Shown piece after piece: positions 1 through 7,178 of a DNA stretch of 16,381 nucleotides (positions are counted from its first letter, which is position 1; every line of letters starts with the position of its first letter). Both the position numbers and the translations under genes were made by a program. The DNA is taken from assembly GCA_000434935.1 (NCBI GenBank), contig FR882188.1, positions 23,119 through 39,499 of the forward strand, read 5' to 3'. The notes under the pieces were generated by a model. The model saw only the letters and a program-made list of their open reading frames with translations. It searched no databases and was not told the origin of the DNA. The stretch is from Bacteroides sp. CAG:709 (GTDB lineage: Bacteria; Bacteroidota; Bacteroidia; Bacteroidales; UBA932).

Positions 1-1422
1 GCCGGCGGCTATTGCCACAGCCGGGTTTAGCGACTTCATGGATTCCTTAAAAGCGGCAATGCCCATTCCCTCGACAATGAGCATCTCGCCGAGCTGTTTC
101 GCCATATTCGCGAACGGCTGGAGCAGAGCTCCGAGAACCGCCGAGGCGTCCGCATCGTCCAGCCCGAAAAGCATGTCCGAAAACGCCTGCGTGCTGTCAG
201 AGATGCTGCTGGCGATAGAATCGGACAGCATGTTGTTCAATTCTTCCGCCTTTTGCATTCTATCTTCCAGATTGGCCATTGCCGTGTCGGCTGCATCTTG
301 GGCAGCATCCATTGACTCTTGCTCCTGTTGCGCGCAATTATACGCGGCGCGTGCTGCCTTCTCGAATGATTCCTGTGCGAACTCCGCGAATGTCCGCTGC
401 TTCTCCGTCATGTTGCTCAACACCTCGTCGTGTGTCCGCTCGAACTCTTCCAGGGGGTCGGACATCTTCTGGAACTCCTCGTCGGCGGCCATCACTTCCG
501 CTTCTTCCGCGACCTGGGCGCGGAAGTCCGCCATGCCGTCCTTTGCAGCGCCCAGCTTCTTGATGATGTCGTCAAGTCCTGTATTCTCCATTGACTGCGC
601 CGTGCGGTCGGCACGCTTCAGCATGTCGTTCATCTCATTGGTAGTGTTATAGTACGCCTCCATAGTGGACACGAGATTGCCGGAGATGTCGTCGCTGAGG
701 TTCTGATAACCAGCGAAGAAATCACTATACTCGCGCTCAACTTTGGCCGGATCTGAACCCATCATCTTGATGAGGTCTACAACCTTCTCGGTGCTATACT
801 TATTCGGAGATATCCCGCCTAACACAAGATATTGCTGGACAGTCTTGTCTAGGATGTCCTTAATTCCTTTCACTCGCGGCGCGTAGATGTCCTCTACCTC
901 CTTGCGGTAGTCCTTTGCCGCTGCCTCTCTATCAGAAGCAGAGAGCGCGGAATTCATCATTTTGAGATATAGTTCGTGAAGTTTCGGACCGGTTTGCTCC
1001 ATGTTCAGTCTGAACGCATACTCTATCTCCGTCATGGCGTCCTTGGCTTGAGACAGAGCCTTACCGACAGCCATAGCTTCGACTTCCGTTGTGTCGGAAA
1101 AAAAGGCCTTGAAAAAGCCTTTGAACCACCCGTTCGCTGCTATCTCTCTGTTGAATTCCGCACGTATCTGCTGCAAGCGTGTGGAGACTTGCGTCATAAG
1201 AATGTCCCATTGGTCACCCATGGTTTGCGAGGATTTGACAAAGTCGAGAGCCATTTTTGTTGCCGCAGCACCAATAGCTCCCCATACGGCAGCGGCCGTG
1301 ACGGACAAGCTCTTTATCTTGTCCGAGAACGACCGCGTCTTGCTTTGTGCCTCGTCCAGCCCTTTCTTGTATTCGTCCGATTTGAGTTTCAACTTGACCC
1401 AAAGGTCACCTATCTTTCCCAT
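1..1422 (-). CDS. Phage tail tape measure protein, incomplete at the left edge
   Basis: The reading frame is open from an ATG at 1422 to the window edge, giving 474 visible residues, and the rest of the gene lies outside. The N-terminus (MGKIGDLWVKLKLKSDEYKK) is typical of tape measure proteins. It is followed near residues 45-60 by a small hydrophobic stretch rich in Ala, then by long charged helical segments rich in Ala, Glu, Met and Gln. The last visible residues (SLNPAVAIAAG) resemble the start of the hydrophobic core that these proteins usually carry. The protein sets tail length and is thought to pass through the tail tube. It starts one base after the stop of the chaperone frame (TGACATG), and this order of tube, chaperone pair, tape measure is standard for siphoviruses. 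Family assignment rests on context and composition, because tape measure sequences diverge quickly. Confidence 0.85.
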   Translation of the reverse strand, partial: MGKIGDLWVKLKLKSDEYKKGLDEAQSKTRSFSDKIKSLSVTAAAVWGAIGAAATKMALDFVKSSQTMGDQWDILMTQVSTRLQQIRAEFNREIAANGWFKGFFKAFFSDTTEVEAMAVGKALSQAKDAMTEIEYAFRLNMEQTGPKLHELYLKMMNSALSASDREAAAKDYRKEVEDIYAPRVKGIKDILDKTVQQYLVLGGISPNKYSTEKVVDLIKMMGSDPAKVEREYSDFFAGYQNLSDDISGNLVSTMEAYYNTTNEMNDMLKRADRTAQSMENTGLDDIIKKLGAAKDGMADFRAQVAEEAEVMAADEEFQKMSDPLEEFERTHDEVLSNMTEKQRTFAEFAQESFEKAARAAYNCAQQEQESMDAAQDAADTAMANLEDRMQKAEELNNMLSDSIASSISDSTQAFSDMLFGLDDADASAVLGALLQPFANMAKQLGEMLIVEGMGIAAFKESMKSLNPAVAIAAG

Positions 1423-1423
1423 G

Positions 1424-1768
1424 TCATTTTTTCGATTTTATGAAATCTTCCAGCAATCTGTCCAATTCCAGTTGTTCGTTCCGTGATACTTGCCAGTCTC
1501 CTTCCTGAGCCCTTGCAGCCTCCGCGTCCTTCTCCCATGAGAACGGCACCCACAGCGCCGGCGTGGACGGCTTCTGCTTCACGTAAGGATTCATCTGCAA
1601 GGCTAGGAACATCTGCCACCTTGCGCGCTCCCATTTCCGCCGCTCGTCCTGTTCCGCCGCCTCACGCAGGAGGATGTACTGCCGCATGCTGACCCATCCC
1701 GCTTCTTCCTCACTCTTGCCGCACCTCCCCACCAGAAACGCCTCAATATCCGCGTAATCCAGCCACAC
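1424..1768 (-). CDS. Tail assembly chaperone, downstream (gpT-like) frame
   Basis: This frame of about 114 codons overlaps the end of the upstream chaperone gene by 26 bases. Its best independent start is a GTG at 1768, which has no Shine-Dalgarno in front of it. The product is charged and rich in Glu, Arg and Trp, with no membrane segment. It resembles the C-terminal half of lambda gpG-T-type chaperones, which are made only by ribosomal frameshifting and bind the tape measure protein during tail assembly. The frame stays open upstream through the A9 run at 1774-1782, so a fusion with the preceding gene is possible by a +1 or -2 shift. I infer that it is expressed mainly as that fusion. Independent translation from GTG cannot be excluded. 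Confidence 0.7.
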   Translation of the reverse strand: MWLDYADIEAFLVGRCGKSEEEAGWVSMRQYILLREAAEQDERRKWERARWQMFLALQMNPYVKQKPSTPALWVPFSWEKDAEAARAQEGDWQVSRNEQLELDRLLEDFIKSKK

Positions 1769-2132
1769 AATGATTTTTTTTTGCGTCCTGCTTCTTCTTT
1801 GCCTCGTCCGTCAGCTCCGCAAGGCTCTTTCCTGACAGCAGCCGCACGGCCTTGGCGACAATGCGCCCGAACTCGTCCGGATGCTCGGCCGCCCAGATGT
1901 GGAAGTCCATGCGCGCGTATTCGAACTCGTCCGCATCCTTGCCGGAGAGCTCCCACCAGTTCAGCGCACCGCAATACAGCACGTCAGCATAAAGCGACAT
2001 GACGGCGGGGATGTTTTCCCCGTCAGCCTCCAAGGTGACGCCCTGGCGTCCCTTGTAAACAAAAAGGCGCGGCGTAATCAGAACATTAACCGCCACGCCT
2101 TTCTTCAGTTCAATGACCAGAACCGCCGCCAT
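1743..2132 (-). CDS. Tail assembly chaperone, upstream (gpG-like) frame
   Basis: The gene encodes 129 residues and has a strong ribosome site, GGAGGAG, a few bases before the ATG. It lies between the tail tube gene and the tape measure gene, where siphoviruses place their tail assembly chaperone. The first half is beta-rich (VLVIELKKGVAVNVLITPRL). The second half is helical and ends in a Lys-rich segment (DEAKKKQDAKK) encoded by the slippery A9 run, followed by a short out-of-character tail before the stop. The N-terminal product would act alone, and the frameshifted fusion would recruit the tape measure protein. Sequence identity with known chaperones is not obvious, so the call rests on position, size and the overlapping second frame. 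Confidence 0.7.
   Translation of the reverse strand: MAAVLVIELKKGVAVNVLITPRLFVYKGRQGVTLEADGENIPAVMSLYADVLYCGALNWWELSGKDADEFEYARMDFHIWAAEHPDEFGRIVAKAVRLLSGKSLAELTDEAKKKQDAKKNHCVAGLRGY
1774..1782 (-). other. Candidate programmed frameshift site (A9 run)
   Basis: On the coding strand nine consecutive A residues follow GACGC and precede TCATTG. The upstream chaperone frame reads GCA AAA AAA AAT, and the downstream frame reads CAA AAA AAA ATC. Moving between them needs +1 or -2, not the -1 used in lambda. The upstream frame ends only ten codons after the run, so this is where a fusion would be made. Slippage by the polymerase on the homopolymer would give the same result. Confidence 0.6.
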
Positions 2133-2133
2133 G

Positions 2134-2574
2134 CTACTCCTCCGTTATTGCCGGATAGTGTGTCGGCGCTCCTGTGATTGTCAGGTCCATCGAACGAGAC
2201 GCAACCGCGCCGTAGTCGTTGGTGTCCGAAATTCCGGTGATGATTGCCTCGAAGATGTCTCCTTCCGTCGGTGTTGAGCTCGTGTCTCCTGGCAGCTCGC
2301 CGATGAAGCCGTACACCGGCTGCCCATTATGGAGCGAACTGATCATCTTGTGCTGCGGCTCGGTCGCCGTGTCGTCCGTGAAGACTGTAACCGAAGCGGT
2401 CGCGCCCTTCTTGCCCGAAATGAATTGTGCCCAGTCGTTAGACTTGTCACTCACCTCGATAGATTCTGCCGAGCGGTTGAAGCTGTTGTTCTGCTCTCCC
2501 TTCAGCCATGTGAAGGTGCCGCCCGTTTTTCCGGTCGTGAGGTAGAATTTCCTCGCATTTCCCAATTTTGCCAT
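2134..2574 (-). CDS. Major tail tube protein
   Basis: A 146-residue protein, rich in Gly, Ser and Thr, with a predominantly beta character. It begins MAKLGNARKFYLTTGKTGG and ends in a segment of the type DLTITGAPTHYPAI. This fits TP901-1/lambda gpV-like tail tube subunits, which stack as hexamers to make the non-contractile tail tube. Near residues 48-70 the segment SNDWAQFISGKKGATASVTV matches the usual loop and strand pattern of this family (inference). It starts one base after the stop of the tail completion gene and ends one base before the chaperone start, so translation is probably coupled. No sheath gene is present in the window, which favours a siphovirus. Confidence 0.75.
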   Translation of the reverse strand: MAKLGNARKFYLTTGKTGGTFTWLKGEQNNSFNRSAESIEVSDKSNDWAQFISGKKGATASVTVFTDDTATEPQHKMISSLHNGQPVYGFIGELPGDTSSTPTEGDIFEAIITGISDTNDYGAVASRSMDLTITGAPTHYPAITEE

Positions 2575-2575
2575 T

Positions 2576-2971
2576 TTATTTAGCTGCTAGATAAAAAGTT
2601 AAACTATTAATCACGCGATAGAGGACGACTTGCGTTTCCGTCATGTCTTCCATTGTCTGCGCGGTGCTTTCGGTCACGCCCAGAATGCGGAAGTTGTCAG
2701 TCGTGTCCTCTGCCTCCTTGATGAGGTCCAGATTCCTCTGACTGATTGCCAGCGCCTCGCCTAGGCTCCTGCTCGACATCGAATCAATGGACACGAGTAT
2801 CTGACGCACGTCACCGCCCTTGTCGATGCCGCTCTGCTCGTTGATTGACGCAATCTCCGCGCGCGGATAGCCGGCGGTGCTGCCGACAAATACTCCCTTT
2901 CGCTGCATCGCTCTTGTCAGGTGACGGAAAAGCTCGTCACATGCCTGTATGCTCTTGTTGATGTCTATCAT
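2576..2971 (-). CDS. Probable tail terminator/completion protein (gp17-like)
   Basis: The gene encodes 131 residues from the ATG at 2969-2971, which overlaps the upstream stop as ATGA. The frame is open further upstream to 3160, but that would overlap the preceding gene by almost 200 bases, so the shorter start is preferred. The protein begins with a helix (MIDINKSIQACDELFRHLTR) and continues with beta strands and the pattern GVTESTAQTMEDMTETQVVLYRVI. Size, position after the gp10-like protein and before the tail tube, and the internal mention of a variable strand pair fit tail terminator proteins that cap the tail and join it to the head. No diagnostic motif is visible, so the function is mostly positional. 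Confidence 0.55.
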   Translation of the reverse strand: MIDINKSIQACDELFRHLTRAMQRKGVFVGSTAGYPRAEIASINEQSGIDKGGDVRQILVSIDSMSSRSLGEALAISQRNLDLIKEAEDTTDNFRILGVTESTAQTMEDMTETQVVLYRVINSLTFYLAAK

Positions 2972-3480
2972 TTGCCCCTGTTGATTATCTTCATTAATGC
3001 CGTCTTTATTTCGTTGTATATGACCTTCTGCTGTGATGCGACTGCCGGACTGAAGAACGGCTGCGCCTTTGTTCCCTTCTTCGCGATTTTCCTCGCTATC
3101 AAGAAAGCGACGGAGGCCGCCTGCTTCTCCTTTCGGATCCGGAGTTTCTTCCTCACCCATGCCGTCAGTATCTTCGGCGGTGGCATCTTGCCTGCCTTTC
3201 GGCCGTTCTCCACGTACTCGGCATAACCTCTGCCCTGTTCCTCGGAGAAGAAGCCCGCCTGATAGTCACAACTGCCCAGCTTCTCCGCGCGTCCGCTGTT
3301 GGAAAGCAGTCCTGTGGTGTTCGTGCCGTTCATCCGCAGGTTATGCTGCGCCTCGGATATGATGGACATCGCGCCCTTCGACAGAGCCTCGTCGCACACC
3401 CTCCTGACTTCAGCCGTGTGCTTCCCGAAGGCCTTTTTCAGCTCCGGAAAATTCTCGACAATGAATCCGTCCTGCTCCAT
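2968..3480 (-). CDS. HK97 gp10-like head-tail/tail completion protein
   Basis: A 170-residue protein with GGAGGAG ahead of the ATG. The N-terminal half is helical (residues 1-50). It is followed by the segment GYAEYVENGRKAGKMPPPK, then a basic helix AWVRKKLRIRKEKQ, and finally AKKGTKAQPFFSPAV. The combination of Tyr-x-x-Tyr-Val-Glu-x-Gly and Gln-Pro-Phe-hydrophobic near the C-terminus is the usual signature of the HK97 gp10 family, small proteins at the head-tail junction or tail end. It sits 12 bases after the head closure gene and overlaps the next gene by four bases, consistent with a coupled connector operon. Confidence 0.75.
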   Translation of the reverse strand: MEQDGFIVENFPELKKAFGKHTAEVRRVCDEALSKGAMSIISEAQHNLRMNGTNTTGLLSNSGRAEKLGSCDYQAGFFSEEQGRGYAEYVENGRKAGKMPPPKILTAWVRKKLRIRKEKQAASVAFLIARKIAKKGTKAQPFFSPAVASQQKVIYNEIKTALMKIINRGK

Positions 3481-3492
3481 GGCTCCTCCGCG

Positions 3493-3831
3493 TCAGGGGT
3501 TGTCGACTTGGTAATATCCAGATATGCGCATTATCCGGTTGCGCATGCCTACGTTTTCCGGCTGCGAGAACACGATATCGTGGCCTTGCCAGCGTATGCC
3601 GTTGAACTTGGCCGCCGTCCACCGCATCTCGATGTCCACGCCCACGACGTCTGCCTGCTGGAACGTCATCATTGCTTTCGTGGCGCTCATCTGTTCGACC
3701 GACGCGAAAACGCGGAGCACCACGCGCGGCTCGCCGAGGCTGGCATGCCCGTATTCGTCCGTGTGCGGTTCAGCAAACAGCAGCTCTATAGGCTGCCTGT
3801 ATATCCTCGCGTTTCTCTGTTGTCTTAACAT
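3493..3831 (-). CDS. Head-tail adaptor / head closure protein
   Basis: The gene encodes 112 residues and overlaps the end of the connector gene by seven bases. The product is beta-rich and basic at the N-terminus (MLRQQRNARIYRQPIEL). The central pattern is VVLRVFASVEQMSATKAMMTFQQADVVGVDIEMRW, and the protein ends in MRISGYYQVDNP. The size, the strand-rich pattern and the ending in a hydrophobic-x-Gly-x-hydrophobic strand match the SPP1 gp16/HK97 head closure type, which seals the connector after DNA packaging. The order connector, closure, gp10-like, terminator, tube supports the call. Similarity is weak at sequence level. Confidence 0.6.
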   Translation of the reverse strand: MLRQQRNARIYRQPIELLFAEPHTDEYGHASLGEPRVVLRVFASVEQMSATKAMMTFQQADVVGVDIEMRWTAAKFNGIRWQGHDIVFSQPENVGMRNRIMRISGYYQVDNP

Positions 3832-4277
3832 TGCGCTACGATCTTGATTAGTTCGTCAGTCTGCCCGTCGTACAGGGCTGTCGCATATTGGAACACAAGC
3901 GGCAAAAGGCGCCCGTATTCTGACTCTCTCGGCTCGGTGGTATAATTGACCACGAGAGACGGCAAAACGCCCGCAGTGCGCACGTATCTGCCGTCCGTGG
4001 TGTAATCTACGCCTGCTCCGTCAGCGGAAGTCACGGACAACACCTCCGCAGGTGTCTGGTAGAGCCGGATGTCGCGTGACGTGTTCCTGTCCACGTGCAG
4101 CTCCAGCTCGCACGGCAGGATGCTGACGTCCGCGTGCTCCTGAATCTCCAGGGCAGCAGTAATCAGCATCTGCTGCAATATTGCGTCCTGCGTATCGTCA
4201 ACTGCTCCCGCATACCTTTTGAGTTGCGGAAGCAGATATGAGCGCCTGTCGTCTATTACTTTCTCGACTATGAGCAT
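3825..4277 (-). CDS. Head-tail connector protein (gp6/gp15-like)
   Basis: A 150-residue, mainly helical protein. It has a beta insertion (CELELHVDRNTSRDIRLYQTP) near residues 56-77, and a C-terminal helical pair with PLVFQYATALYDGQTDEL. Connector proteins of this type form a ring below the portal and typically keep a hydrophobic N-terminal helix, a middle beta hairpin with a YTTxPR-like strand, and a C-terminal helix with a small-residue-x-Leu-Tyr-Asp pattern. All of these are seen here (VVNYTTEPRESEYGRLLPLV near residues 108-127). It begins five bases after the stop of the small gene at 4283-4459 and overlaps the next gene by seven bases. Confidence 0.7.
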   Translation of the reverse strand: MLIVEKVIDDRRSYLLPQLKRYAGAVDDTQDAILQQMLITAALEIQEHADVSILPCELELHVDRNTSRDIRLYQTPAEVLSVTSADGAGVDYTTDGRYVRTAGVLPSLVVNYTTEPRESEYGRLLPLVFQYATALYDGQTDELIKIVAQC

Positions 4278-4282
4278 GTGAT

Positions 4283-4459
4283 TTATCCAATTATCTTCCA
4301 GAAGCCTTCCTTGATCATATACTTCACGACCGCGTCCACGCGGACCTTGCGCCGTTCTCCGGAAGGAATGCCGTCGTGCGGTTTTACCACCTCACACACG
4401 ACGACCTCTCCTATCTTCGGAACGTGCGGCTTTTCCGGCCGTTTGATTTCAGCAGGCAT
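4283..4459 (-). CDS. Small hypothetical structural-operon protein, 58 aa
   Basis: A 58-codon frame starts at the ATG overlapping the capsid gene stop (TAATG at 4457-4461) and ends with TAA at 4283, five bases before the connector start. The product is basic with a predicted strand (GEVVVCEVVKP), the Pro/Gly turn HDGIPSGERRK, and a C-terminal amphipathic stretch VVKYMIKEGFWKIIG. It fills what would otherwise be a gap of about 180 bases in a tightly packed operon, and tight coupling on both sides argues that it is real. I do not recognise the family. Proteins of this size at this place in Bacteroidetes phages are usually unnamed. Confidence 0.65.
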   Translation of the reverse strand: MPAEIKRPEKPHVPKIGEVVVCEVVKPHDGIPSGERRKVRVDAVVKYMIKEGFWKIIG

Positions 4460-5670
4460 TAGGCTGCTGGTGCAATCGCTGCAATCGCGGTGGTTGCGTT
4501 AGCAACGTAGATGATGCCCTTCTTCTCCGGTGCGGGAACCTTGACCTGGAAGGACTTGCGCAGCCAGACTCTCCATCCGTCCTTGCCTGCGACCCTTTCG
4601 AGTTCCATCTCGTAGTCTCCGCGGTCGATAACCTCGACGCATGAGGTGTCGGCCACGAGAATCTCGGTTGCCGCGAGCTGGTCGGAAGTAATGACGCGGA
4701 CCTGTCCGAACATGCCGGTCACCTGATTGAAGAGGTAGTTTCCGTTCTTGTCCTTCAGGCCGCGAATCTGCGCCTCGATTGCAGTCGGTACGATTGCCAC
4801 ATTGGCAGAGTAGCCGTTGGCCTTTGCCTGTGCGATTGCGTCGAGAATGACGTCCGCGATGGTCGCATTCTCATACTTTGCGCCGGTAGCGGCGAATGCG
4901 GTGCTGCCGGAAGTCTTGAGGCCGTAGACGTGCAACGGCTTGGTTGCGTCCTCTCCGTCTCCCTTCCAGATGAGCTCGTCCGCCTTGCGGAGGATGCGTG
5001 CGATTCCGCGAGTACGCGCCCACTGATAGACGGCGTTGAACCAGTCCGCAACCTCGGACGATACCTCGATGAACGAGCCGATCTTGGCGAACTTGCGCGT
5101 CTTTCCGGACACGGCGTAGCTGTTTGCTTTGGTCGCCTCCTCGAACTCTCCCACGTAGTCGGTCTGGTCAGTGTCAGAACCCTCAAGCCATTCGATGGAG
5201 TTGCCGGTTCTGGTGATTCTCGGGAAGGTGGTGAGAAACGCATTGGCGGCCAGCTTGTCAGCGTGGATGTTCGGGTCCAGCTGGACGGCCAGCGATGTGT
5301 TGGTGATGTTTGCGGTCGCAAGTTTGAATGAAAGACCGCCGTAGGTCTTGCTCTTGACGAATGTCTCCATTTCCTCCTTGTGCTCATCCATGAACTCACG
5401 GAGAACGACGTCGAAGGACTTTTCGCCCCTCTCCTTCAGTTTCTTGCCGAGGTCCTCGATAGCCTTCTGCTGCTCTTGGATGGTCTTGTCGAGGTTCTCT
5501 GCCTCCTTCTTGCGCTCTTCAAGCGCCTCTTCTGCCTTTGCCAGCTTGGATTCGGTCTCCTCGGCCTTCGCCTTTGCTGCGGCAGCCTCCTTGACTGCAT
5601 TCTCGGCCTTTGTCTCCGCAGCCTCCATCTTTCCCTGGAGCTCCTGCGCTTTCTTTTCGATTTCTGTCAT
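4459..5670 (-). CDS. HK97-fold major capsid protein
   Basis: A 403-residue protein. Residues 1-85 are a long coiled coil rich in Glu, Lys and Ala, as in the scaffolding delta domain of HK97 gp5-like capsid proteins. The mature shell part follows, with typical elements: TGNSIEWLEGSDTDQTDYVGEFEE, KFAKIGSFIEVSSEVADW, a Gly- and Tyr-containing substrate loop region, and a C-terminal beta strand MELERVAGKDGWRVWLRKSFQV. The delta domain is normally removed by the prohead protease, here the gene just upstream (16 bases away). The cut site is probably around residues 90-110 by analogy with the family. The gene lies between protease and connector genes, the standard HK97 order. Confidence 0.92.
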   Translation of the reverse strand: MTEIEKKAQELQGKMEAAETKAENAVKEAAAAKAKAEETESKLAKAEEALEERKKEAENLDKTIQEQQKAIEDLGKKLKERGEKSFDVVLREFMDEHKEEMETFVKSKTYGGLSFKLATANITNTSLAVQLDPNIHADKLAANAFLTTFPRITRTGNSIEWLEGSDTDQTDYVGEFEEATKANSYAVSGKTRKFAKIGSFIEVSSEVADWFNAVYQWARTRGIARILRKADELIWKGDGEDATKPLHVYGLKTSGSTAFAATGAKYENATIADVILDAIAQAKANGYSANVAIVPTAIEAQIRGLKDKNGNYLFNQVTGMFGQVRVITSDQLAATEILVADTSCVEVIDRGDYEMELERVAGKDGWRVWLRKSFQVKVPAPEKKGIIYVANATTAIAAIAPAA

Positions 5671-5685
5671 GTTAGTAGGGTTTAA

Positions 5686-6288
5686 TTATAGTTTTGAGAT
5701 TATTCTCTTTGCGATTTCCTCCTCGACCGCATCGTGGAGTGAAGACAGCTGCGCCTCCGGCATTGCCGCCAGCGAGCCAGCCATGTCTTCAGCCTTCATG
5801 TCCGTGAGGGTGGCCAGCGGATTGGCCGCACGTGTCACCGGCGATACCTCGACGATGCTGATTTCCTCCAGATAGCGCACGTCTTGGCCGTCTTCCTTGC
5901 CGTATGTGTAGGTGTCCGCATAGTAGCCGATTGAGAATTCCTTGATGGCTCCGGCCTGCATCAGGATCTGGACGTCCTTGCCCTGCTGTGTCGGCAGGAT
6001 GTCTGCTTCTATCCAGAGCCCCTTGTCGTCGACGCCCTTCTCGGTGATTACGCCGATTACGTTGCGAATGTCGTGTTGATAACAGAGTGCGCAGCGCTTG
6101 CTGTCCTCGGACCTGAGCCACTTGTCGCATGCGCCTGTCTTGATGATGTCGCCGTAGCTGTCGATATTGCCGAACGCAAGGGCGTAGGCACGGATGGAAA
6201 GCGTGCCGTCGTCCTTTTTCGATTTCACCTCGATGCCGCCAGCGTGTGATTTATACTGCAATGCCATTGTTAATTGAGATTTACGCAT
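5686..6288 (-). CDS. HK97-family prohead serine protease
   Basis: The gene encodes 200 residues. The segment CYQHDIRNVIG (His at residue 72) and the segment EFSIGYYA (Ser at residue 119) carry the catalytic His and Ser of the U35-type prohead proteases. ISIVEVSPVTRAANPLA near residues 143-159 is another family hallmark, often with an acidic residue as the third catalytic member. The enzyme cleaves the scaffold domain of the capsid protein, encoded next, during head maturation. The start may be the ATG at 6288 or the internal ATG at 6267 (MALQYKSH), which has an A/T-rich leader typical of Bacteroidetes; there is no clear Shine-Dalgarno for either. An intergenic terminator lies upstream, so this gene may begin a new transcription unit. 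Confidence 0.9.
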   Translation of the reverse strand: MRKSQLTMALQYKSHAGGIEVKSKKDDGTLSIRAYALAFGNIDSYGDIIKTGACDKWLRSEDSKRCALCYQHDIRNVIGVITEKGVDDKGLWIEADILPTQQGKDVQILMQAGAIKEFSIGYYADTYTYGKEDGQDVRYLEEISIVEVSPVTRAANPLATLTDMKAEDMAGSLAAMPEAQLSSLHDAVEEEIAKRIISKL

Positions 6289-6321
6289 GAATTTAACCGC
6301 GTGAATGGCAGGCGCTTAAAT

Positions 6322-6346
6322 GTGCATATAGTCACGTTTGCGGCAC
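6322..6346. promoter_or_regulatory. Intergenic motif copy 1
   Basis: Read on the plus strand the motif is GTGCATATA, then GT, then CACGTTTGC, then GGCAC. The same words occur at 8507-8530 with one base missing and two substitutions. It sits directly beside the terminator tail and upstream of the protease gene, so a promoter or protein-binding site for late genes is likely but unproven. Confidence 0.4.
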
Positions 6347-6379
6347 AAAAAAAGGGAATCCCGAAAAAACGGAATCCCC
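6347..6379 (-). terminator. Rho-independent terminator after the minor head gene
   Basis: On the minus strand a 10-pair stem (GGGGATTCCG paired with CGGGATTCCC, two G-U pairs) encloses a T6 loop and is followed by seven T residues at 6353-6347. This is a textbook intrinsic terminator. It lies about 25 bases after the stop of the minor head gene and 60 bases before the protease start, so it divides the head genes into two transcription units or limits read-through. Confidence 0.8.
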
Positions 6380-6404
6380 AAAAATTAAAAACAAAGTTAT
6401 GGAA

Positions 6405-7178
6405 TCACATCGGCACGCGCATCACTGCGCATGCGCAATTAATTATCTCTCCAGCTTCGGCGCCCATACTCGTGTCGTGCGGGTACATCAAGTAGCTTCG
6501 GCCGACCTTGAACGGCTCGTCCTGCCCTACGACCACGCCGTCCACCTCGATGTGCGTCTCCCTCGAATTGCCCAGTCCGCTGACGCTCCACTGCTTGGTG
6601 TACTTGACGTCGAGGGTGCGCGCGGCCACGTCTCCGGCCTTGCCGAGCCCTATCATGGCCTCCGTCTGAATTATCCGCCGGACTTGCCACAATGCCAGCT
6701 CGTTGTATTCCTTGTACACCTCAAGCGTCACTTTCTCTATGCCGGTGACGCCATCGGTCATCTTGGCCTGCAGAATCTTGATGAGGTCCTTCTTCAGCGT
6801 GCCGGACACGGACACTATCAGGTCACCGACGCGCTCGTTGGCGTACTGCTCCAGCGAAGACATCCACATGCTCTTCAGCACCTCGCTGTCCTCCGCCTTT
6901 TTCCTGTTCATGTCGCGCACCACGCTCTGCGCGTGCGGCAGCCCTACGGAAAGTATCAGGCCTCGCTCGATCTGCTGCAAGTACGGCTCCGAAAGGTTCG
7001 TGTCAATGACGCCCGCCCATTCACTAGGATCGTAGTCCTTACACAAGCCGAGGACGCGCCGAACCTCCGCGCGCCGCAGACGCTTGAGGCGCGACTCATA
7101 GGCCTGTGCGACACGCAAGGCCTTCAGCCGCAGATAGTCAAGATGTCTGCGCATTGCCGGACTTATACGCCTACGCAT
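6405..7178 (-). CDS. Phage minor head protein, Mu gpF-like
   Basis: The gene encodes 257 residues. The C-terminal third carries the family signature: RIIQTEAMIGLGKAG, then WSVSGLGNSRETHIEVDG, then HDTSMGAEAGEIINCACAVM. These are the RT(E)-type, R-x-x-H-x-x-(D/H)G and N-C-x-C segments of the Mu F/SPP1 gp7 minor head family. The N-terminal half is basic and helical. Proteins of this family are incorporated in small numbers and help procapsid assembly and DNA entry. The gene overlaps the portal gene by eight bases, and this portal/minor head order is typical of SPP1- and Mu-like heads. A strong terminator follows. Confidence 0.88.
   Translation of the reverse strand: MRRRISPAMRRHLDYLRLKALRVAQAYESRLKRLRRAEVRRVLGLCKDYDPSEWAGVIDTNLSEPYLQQIERGLILSVGLPHAQSVVRDMNRKKAEDSEVLKSMWMSSLEQYANERVGDLIVSVSGTLKKDLIKILQAKMTDGVTGIEKVTLEVYKEYNELALWQVRRIIQTEAMIGLGKAGDVAARTLDVKYTKQWSVSGLGNSRETHIEVDGVVVGQDEPFKVGRSYLMYPHDTSMGAEAGEIINCACAVMRVPM

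Noticed and set aside
38..652. Plus-strand Ser-rich ORF of 204 codons
   Set aside because: It is antisense to the tape measure frame, which is open from 1422 to the edge and has typical composition.
1603..1974. Minus-strand ORF of 123 codons across the chaperone overlap, which a -1 slip would reach
   Set aside because: Its product is Arg/Gly-rich shadow sequence, unlike the sensible protein in the +1/-2 frame.
2972..3160. Longer N-terminus for the tail completion gene
   Set aside because: It would overlap the gp10-like gene by nearly 200 bases; the ATG at 2971 has the usual ATGA overlap.
6426..6437. Perfect 12-base palindrome TGCGCATGCGCA followed by AATTAATT
   Set aside because: It lies in the last codons of the minor head gene, where the family motif NCAC explains much of it; no second copy was noticed.
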